Shown piece after piece: positions 5,372 to 9,444 of a DNA stretch of 9,444 nt (position 1 is the stretch's first letter; every line of letters begins with the position of its first letter). The position numbers and the translations under genes were made by a program. The notes below the pieces were generated by a model that worked only from the letters and a program-made list of their open reading frames with translations, did no database searches and was not told where the DNA came from. This stretch comes from an uncultured Erysipelotrichaceae bacterium (lineage in GTDB: Bacteria > Bacillota_I > Bacilli_A > RFN20 > CAG-826), in contig ONWJ01000147.1 of assembly GCA_900321535.1 (NCBI GenBank), forward strand, positions 1 through 9,444. The letters run 5' to 3'.

Positions 5372-6477
5372 ACATTGAACCGGAAGAAGACGCAGTCTCC
5401 ATCTTTCATCCGGTAATCCTTTCCTTCTTGACGAAGTTTCCCGGCTTCTTTCACCGCGGCTTCTGAGCCGTAAGTGAAGAAGTCTTCGCAAGAATACACT
5501 TCCGCTTTGATGAATCCTTTTTGGAAGTCCGTATGGATGATGCCCGCACATTCAGGAGCGGTCATGCCATCTTCATAGGTCCAGGCTCTGCATTCATCTT
5601 TCCCAACGGTGAAGAAGGTGCATAGATTCAATAAGCGATAGGCGGCCTTGACGAGTTTATCAAGTCCCGACTCCGTCGCACCGAGCTCTTTGAGGAATTC
5701 CTCTTTATCGGCCGCGTCGAGTTGGGAGATTTCATATTCGATTTGGCAGGAGACGGGGATGCATTGAGCACCTTGGTCTTCTGCAATCTTTTTAACCGTT
5801 TGGTAGTAAGTGCAATTGTCTAGGTCGGCATAGTCGACTTCGGACACATTGGCCACATAAAGGATTGGTTTTAACGTCAGCAAGAAGAAGTTCTTTTTCG
5901 CGTAAGCAAGTTGCTCTTCGCTTAATGTTTTGCATAGTCTAGCCGGCAACCCTTCTCCAAGAGTTTTTGCAAGTTCTTCGAGAATCGCCATCTCATAGAC
6001 TGCGGTTTTATCTTTGGAAATGCGGGCTTTCGGGGTCAATCTGCCAATGCGGCCATTGACGGAATCAAGGTCCGCCATCGCAAGTTCAAGGTCGATGGTT
6101 TCGATGTCGCGAGCAGGATCAACAGTGTTTTCAACATGAATGATTTCATCGGATTCGAAGCAACGGACAACTTCGCAGATCGCATCCGATTCGCGAATCG
6201 CAGCCAGGAATTGATTTCCAAGGCCCTCTCCTTTGGAGGCACCTTTGACAAGTCCAGCGATATCGAAGAACTCAAAGGTCGCGGCAATCGTCCTTTCTGG
6301 TTCGAACGCTTTGGAAAGACGATCCAAACGAGAATCAGGAACAATGACGACACCTGCGTTTGGCTTGATGGTCGCGAAAGGATAATTCGCGGCTTCGACG
6401 TGCGAATTGGTGATCGCGTTGAACAAGGTAGACTTTCCAACATTAGGAAGTCCGACAATACCTGCTTTTAATGACAT
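5368..6477 (-). CDS. ychF: YchF/OLA1 family ribosome-associated ATPase
   Basis: An Obg-family translational P-loop NTPase of 369 aa, near the 363-367 of most homologues. Order: P-loop G-L-P-N-V-G-K-S (9-16); G3 as D72-I-A-G with L-V-K-G-A; G-E-G-L-G-N-Q-F-L (83-91); H114, the conserved His discussed in the hydrolytic mechanism; a coiled helical insert (about 130-200); the G4 position as N210-V-S-E213, the change from NKxD that goes with ATP over GTP preference; and a C-terminal TGS domain (about 285-369, G-K-D-E-C-R-A-W-T and R-M-K-D-G-D). YchF binds ribosomes and is linked to stress and redox response. Start: ATG 6475-6477 gives the family M-S-L-K-A-G-I-V-G; AAGGTGG (6488-6494) is 10 bases away. 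A TTG at 6481-6483 would sit only 4 bases from it. First gene of the operon, ending in an ATGA overlap with ispF. Confidence 0.96.
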   Translation of the reverse strand: MSLKAGIVGLPNVGKSTLFNAITNSHVEAANYPFATIKPNAGVVIVPDSRLDRLSKAFEPERTIAATFEFFDIAGLVKGASKGEGLGNQFLAAIRESDAICEVVRCFESDEIIHVENTVDPARDIETIDLELAMADLDSVNGRIGRLTPKARISKDKTAVYEMAILEELAKTLGEGLPARLCKTLSEEQLAYAKKNFFLLTLKPILYVANVSEVDYADLDNCTYYQTVKKIAEDQGAQCIPVSCQIEYEISQLDAADKEEFLKELGATESGLDKLVKAAYRLLNLCTFFTVGKDECRAWTYEDGMTAPECAGIIHTDFQKGFIKAEVYSCEDFFTYGSEAAVKEAGKLRQEGKDYRMKDGDCVFFRFNV

Positions 6478-6508
6478 AAACAAAATACCACCTTCATTGG
6501 GCGAGGTG

Positions 6509-6514
6509 ATTGTA
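6509..6514 (-). promoter_or_regulatory. Candidate -10 box of the ychF operon
   Basis: The minus strand reads TACAAT (5 of 6), giving a start near 6502 and a leader of about 25 bases. No good -35 hexamer lies 16-18 bases upstream. That position is filled by the palindrome at 6513-6543, as expected for an activator-dependent or repressed promoter. Confidence 0.5.
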
Positions 6515-6543
6515 CCCTCATCTTCTTAAAGAAGATAGAGGTA
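6513..6543. repeat. 31-bp imperfect palindrome in the -35 region of the ychF operon
   Basis: The core ATCTTCTT (6520-6527), A, AAGAAGAT (6529-6536) is a perfect 8-bp-arm palindrome. Outward pairing continues with CCTC (6516-6519) and GAGG (6538-6541) after one bulged A, then TA with TA after one bulged C. It overlaps the edge of the TACAAT at 6509-6514 and covers the -35 zone. There is no T-run, so it is not a terminator. Candidate operator. Confidence 0.5.
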
Positions 6544-6570
6544 TTTTCATTATTCCTTCCCTCAAGGGAG

Positions 6571-6595
6571 AAAAAAGCCGCATCAATGTGCGGCT
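6571..6595 (-). terminator. Intrinsic terminator of the cold-shock gene
   Basis: AGCCGCA (6576-6582) and TGCGGCT (6589-6595) form a perfect 7-bp GC-rich stem with a 6-base loop, followed on the minus strand by T6 (6571-6576). It lies 24 bases past the csp stop codon. Confidence 0.9.
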
Positions 6596-6619
6596 CGCTA
6601 AATCCATCAAAAATGGAGA

Positions 6620-6820
6620 TTAGGCAATTTTCTTAACGTCTTTCGCACGGAGACCACGTTCAGACTCTTGTACTTCGAATTCAACAGCTTCGCCTTTTTC
6701 GGCGGTTTTGAAATCATCCATCACAAGAACGGAATAGTGGAAAAAGTAGTCTTTACCGTCTTCGCCACGGATAAAGCCGTAACCTTTCTCCTTGTTGAAC
6801 ATTTTGACTGTTCCCTTCAT
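6620..6820 (-). CDS. csp: Cold-shock protein (CspA family)
   Basis: A 66-aa single cold-shock domain, the full length of the family. It forms a five-strand beta barrel that binds single-stranded RNA and DNA and acts as an RNA chaperone. RNP1 is K12-G-Y-G-F-I17 and RNP2 is D24-Y-F-F-H-Y-S30; the rest (F-K-T-A-E-K-G-E-A-V-E-F-E-V) is typical. The residue before F8-N, usually an aromatic Trp or Phe on the nucleic-acid face, is Met here (K-M-F-N). AGGA (6826-6829) precedes the ATG by 5 bases. Monocistronic: own extended -10 promoter (6883-6891), a structured leader of about 55 bases with a long palindrome, and a strong terminator. Cold induction is plausible but cannot be read from the sequence. 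Confidence 0.95.
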   Translation of the reverse strand: MKGTVKMFNKEKGYGFIRGEDGKDYFFHYSVLVMDDFKTAEKGEAVEFEVQESERGLRAKDVKKIA

Positions 6821-6838
6821 GAGATTCCTAACCTTCCT

Positions 6839-6873
6839 GGATCGATGGGTACCTAGGTACCCCTATCGGTTGT
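6839..6873 (-). promoter_or_regulatory. Palindromic leader hairpin of the cold-shock mRNA
   Basis: GGGTACCTAGGTACCC (6847-6862) is a perfect 16-bp palindrome. Flanking CGAT (6843-6846) and ATCG (6865-6868) extend each arm to 12 bp with a 2-base bulge, and GGA/TCC at the outer edges can pair beyond internal loops. It lies downstream of the predicted start (about 6876), so the RNA contains the whole hairpin just upstream of the ribosome binding site. It could be a leader structure that responds to temperature or stabilises the RNA, or a repressor operator at DNA level. Confidence 0.6.
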
Positions 6874-6882
6874 CCGCTCAAA

Positions 6883-6913
6883 ATTTTACCACCAAACTAG
6901 AGCAACACTGCAA
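6883..6913 (-). promoter_or_regulatory. Extended -10 promoter of the cold-shock gene
   Basis: Minus strand: TGGTAAAAT (6883-6891), that is TGN followed by TAAAAT (5 of 6). A possible -35, TTGCAG (6908-6913, 4 of 6), is 19 bases upstream, slightly far, so the extended -10 probably carries most of the activity. Predicted start near 6876. Confidence 0.6.
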
Positions 6914-6964
6914 GTTTTTTCATTGTTTTTTTCAAAACATTTACAAATGCTTGGGAAGAAATCC

Positions 6965-9444
6965 CTAATATTCGACGTTTCTTTTGGAAAAATCGGTCTT
7001 CATCAATGAAAAATACAAAATCAATGAAATGATGATGCCTAAGGTTATTCCAACTGCCACCATCGATAAGATTGGACGAAATGAGATCATGCCATTACTG
7101 GAACCGCCAAAGCTTGAGGCGATATAAGATCTTGCAAATACCTGAGCGACGAGCAAGAAAACAGACGCAACCGCAATCCCTATCCCAGTATAGAGGGCGC
7201 ATTGACAGACATAACCTTTCGCGATGTCTTTTCTAGCGATGCCTATTACAAAGAACATTTCGTCTTCTCGCTTGGACTCGTTCATTTGGATCGACATGAC
7301 CACAAATAACAGCAACGAAGACATCGTAAGGGAGACAAAAGAGAAGATACCAAGCACCGTCCCAAGATACGATAAAGTACTCGACATGGAGTCCTTCACA
7401 TCGTCTGCTGGAGATGAAAAACGATATAACGGGTAGCCTCTTTTTAGTTCATTGACGATTTTTGAAGCCTCCGCTCCTTCTTCTAAATAAAAGACGCAAC
7501 CGTTAGGCTGAAGAAGGAATGCGCTCATCCCAAGATGTATCTGAAAGAAGTCAACTGCCCAGTCGGAAACAACATGCATAACCCGGTTTTTGCCATCTTT
7601 CACCCCCGTTACTTTGAGCCTACATGTCTGAAATTGACGGGAGATCGTTTCGCCGATTTCTTCCGCCTTCGTCTCTGCCACCAAATAAATCTCTTTCGGT
7701 TTTCCTAACTCATCGAACAAAGGACGTGATAAAGCCACTTCTTCTAGTCCACTAGGAGAAACCCCTTCTTTTATCCCACTGATATCGCATGACAACCGAA
7801 GCCCATTGGAGGCGCTTGAAAGGTACGATCCGTCAATCGTGCCTTCTGGCATCTCTAATTGAAGTCCTGCGTTTTCCTTCGGCAAATCACTGTAGAGATC
7901 GATGACGTTATTGGCCTTCTCTTCGCTTTCGCATAGGAAGAATTTGCCTGCAAAACCCATGGCAACTGAGCTTGCATCTGCATAATATGCACCTTGAGAT
8001 ACTGGGGTTCTGCCAATGATTTTAGGATTTTCATTGCTTATTTTATCAAGTTCATTCCATGTGCAACCTAGTTTGTCCGCACCGTAGAGATACAAACGAT
8101 TCACACCGCATTTCCTACCGATTGGGCATACGCTTGGAAGCAATTCAGAAGACGCCAATTCGAAAACCAAATGGTCTAACGACTCATCCCTTCTTAGAAG
8201 TTGGAGCAATTCCTCCGGGTTCCCTTTTAGAGAAACATAAGGCAATTCGAGAGCGTATTGAGGATTCGGCGTTTCTTCGTTTAGCCAACTTCGAAATTTC
8301 AGATGATCAAGATAGAAGCGACTGTTCCAATCATGACTAGAATGAAAGAAACAGGGGAATTCAGTCTGAGCGACTCCAATGACGGTGAATAGTTCACTAT
8401 CTTCGAAATCCCATTCATATCGAGCAAGCGTGAGCATCAATTGCAGCTTTCTTCTGCCGATGAAGTCTCCAAGACTTTCATAGTTCCTTGTAATGTGTAG
8501 ACCATAGCAGAGGTTGCTCATGAAAGAATAAGGCAAACCGATGATTACCTCATCATCGCCATCGCATTTTTCAGGGCGTTTTGGGAAGAACGTTAAATTA
8601 GGATAGTCTTCAAGCCAAAGGTAATCATTGATCGTTCTAGAAGAAAAGCCCGGAAGCACTCCTTGGGTTGGTCCCGACAAGAAAGTGAAAAGATTTCCAT
8701 CCGTGAACCAAGATTCATAGCCGATTTGAACCGATGACCCGATTCCTTTGATGTATTCGGGATAATTCTCATAAATATAGGTGGCTTCTTCATTTCTAGC
8801 CGCGTAGACATTTGAGACGCTTTGCCCTCCAGTAGAGGGTGAAGACATGGTGATAACGTTCTCGGGGACGATGCTAGAAAACGCTCCAGCGAGTTCTTCC
8901 TTGATCGTTGAAGTCATAAATGTGGATAGTCCCACTCCTACTAAGCCTAGTGCAATGGCAATCTCAGAAACAAGACTTCGATACTTCTTGGTAATAAACG
9001 TCTTCCAGGCATGAGAGAAAAGAAATCCAAGGGTAGGTTTTGTCTCGCCCTCCTTTTGAGGCAATCGCATAGAAGTAGGCGGGCTAGTCGCTATCTTAGG
9101 CTGGTTGAATTGCTCATGAGAGATGCAGCAACCATCTTTGAAGAAATAACCCTCATCGCAATAACGCCTCGCCAAAGATTCGTCATGACTAACGACGACC
9201 ACCAAAGCGTTCTTTGAAATACGTTTCAACAAGTCAAAAACCATGATCGCGTTCCGCTCGTCCAGGCACCCGCTCGGTTCATCGGCCAAGATGATTTTCG
9301 GGTCATTTGCCAACGCTCTAGCGATGGCTACTCTTTGTTTTTGGCCACCAGAAAGAGTAGAGACTCGCTGGTGTTCTATTCCTTTCAGGCCTACAAAATG
9401 CAAGAGATCTGCAGCCTTTTTTCGTTTTTGCGAGTTTTTCGCGC
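6965..9444 (-). CDS. ABC exporter, fused ATPase-permease of the MacB/FtsX type (5' end outside window)
   Basis: The last 825 residues of a protein that runs off the high-coordinate edge; the frame is open to 9444, and the apparent start codon at 9401-9403 falls inside the ATPase. Visible order, counted from the edge: ATPase helical region; signature L-S-G-G-Q-K-Q-R (30-37); Walker B I-I-L-A-D54-E55 and P-S-G-C-L-D; switch His in V-S-H86-D; first transmembrane helix (about 161-179); a long extracellular domain (about 180-685); then an FtsX-like core with three helices (about 690-718, 744-768, 791-813) and the loop R-E-D-E-M-F-F-V-I-G-I-A typical of the family. Walker A and the Q-loop are outside, perhaps 110-120 residues. 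The extracellular domain is about twice that of MacB. Substrate unknown (peptide or lipid export, or a mechanotransmission role, are possible). No clear terminator follows its TAG stop. Confidence 0.9.
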   Translation of the reverse strand, partial: AKNSQKRKKAADLLHFVGLKGIEHQRVSTLSGGQKQRVAIARALANDPKIILADEPSGCLDERNAIMVFDLLKRISKNALVVVVSHDESLARRYCDEGYFFKDGCCISHEQFNQPKIATSPPTSMRLPQKEGETKPTLGFLFSHAWKTFITKKYRSLVSEIAIALGLVGVGLSTFMTSTIKEELAGAFSSIVPENVITMSSPSTGGQSVSNVYAARNEEATYIYENYPEYIKGIGSSVQIGYESWFTDGNLFTFLSGPTQGVLPGFSSRTINDYLWLEDYPNLTFFPKRPEKCDGDDEVIIGLPYSFMSNLCYGLHITRNYESLGDFIGRRKLQLMLTLARYEWDFEDSELFTVIGVAQTEFPCFFHSSHDWNSRFYLDHLKFRSWLNEETPNPQYALELPYVSLKGNPEELLQLLRRDESLDHLVFELASSELLPSVCPIGRKCGVNRLYLYGADKLGCTWNELDKISNENPKIIGRTPVSQGAYYADASSVAMGFAGKFFLCESEEKANNVIDLYSDLPKENAGLQLEMPEGTIDGSYLSSASNGLRLSCDISGIKEGVSPSGLEEVALSRPLFDELGKPKEIYLVAETKAEEIGETISRQFQTCRLKVTGVKDGKNRVMHVVSDWAVDFFQIHLGMSAFLLQPNGCVFYLEEGAEASKIVNELKRGYPLYRFSSPADDVKDSMSSTLSYLGTVLGIFSFVSLTMSSLLLFVVMSIQMNESKREDEMFFVIGIARKDIAKGYVCQCALYTGIGIAVASVFLLVAQVFARSYIASSFGGSSNGMISFRPILSMVAVGITLGIIISLILYFSLMKTDFSKRNVEY

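Noticed and set aside
5372..5551. N-terminal extension of IspF (60 more codons in frame)
   Set aside because: It lies wholly inside ychF in another frame, has an Arg-rich composition unlike IspF, and the family starts at M-R-I-G-L-G; the ATGA overlap supports the shorter form.
6919..6953. Terminator after the ABC exporter gene (CATTT/AAATG with nearby A and T runs)
   Set aside because: The stem is short and AU-only with a 2-base loop, and the run after it on the minus strand is A-rich, not T-rich.

Overview
The window reads as chromosomal DNA of a low-to-moderate GC Bacillota (Firmicutes), most likely class Bacilli. An RNA polymerase delta subunit (rpoE), a DHH-family NrnA nanoRNase/pAp phosphatase, strong AGGAGG ribosome binding sites and TATAAT-type promoters all point there. 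TGA ends nrnA and ychF at the expected family lengths, so the standard bacterial code applies and not the Mycoplasma UGA=Trp code. An uncultured, host-associated Bacilli lineage using the non-mevalonate (MEP) isoprenoid pathway is plausible, but that is inference. Every supported gene lies on the minus strand. No mobile element, tRNA, rRNA or CRISPR array is visible, and no gene-free stretch exceeds 200 bases.

Layout, in the direction of transcription (high to low coordinates). (1) 9444-6965: the 3' part of a large ABC exporter fusing an ATPase to an FtsX/MacB-type permease; its 5' end lies beyond the window. (2) 6820-6620: a cold-shock protein gene with its own extended -10 promoter, a strongly palindromic leader and an intrinsic terminator. 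(3) 6477-2458: a tight housekeeping operon, ychF - ispF - argS - rpoE - small membrane protein. Three of its four junctions are stop/start overlaps (ATGA or TAATG), and it ends at a hairpin terminator. (4) 2323-1370: nrnA with its own promoter. (5) 1299-514: a CysQ-like bisphosphate nucleotidase with a good promoter. (6) 320-84: a second small membrane protein, clearly paralogous to the last gene of the operon, followed by a perfect 11-bp-stem terminator.

The genes are mostly core: tRNA charging (argS), transcription (rpoE), ribosome-associated NTPase (ychF), isoprenoid synthesis (ispF), cold-shock RNA binding (csp), and turnover of pAp and very short RNA (nrnA, cysQ-like). The parts that deserve a second look are: the cysQ-like control region, where a 12-bp imperfect hairpin pairs the Shine-Dalgarno with sequence upstream of the internal promoter and ends in T5, so that read-through RNA and internally started RNA should behave differently; the pair of paralogous small membrane proteins; two adjacent genes with the same predicted pAp-phosphatase activity; and long palindromes at the csp and ychF promoters/leaders. 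I see no clearly new multi-gene system.
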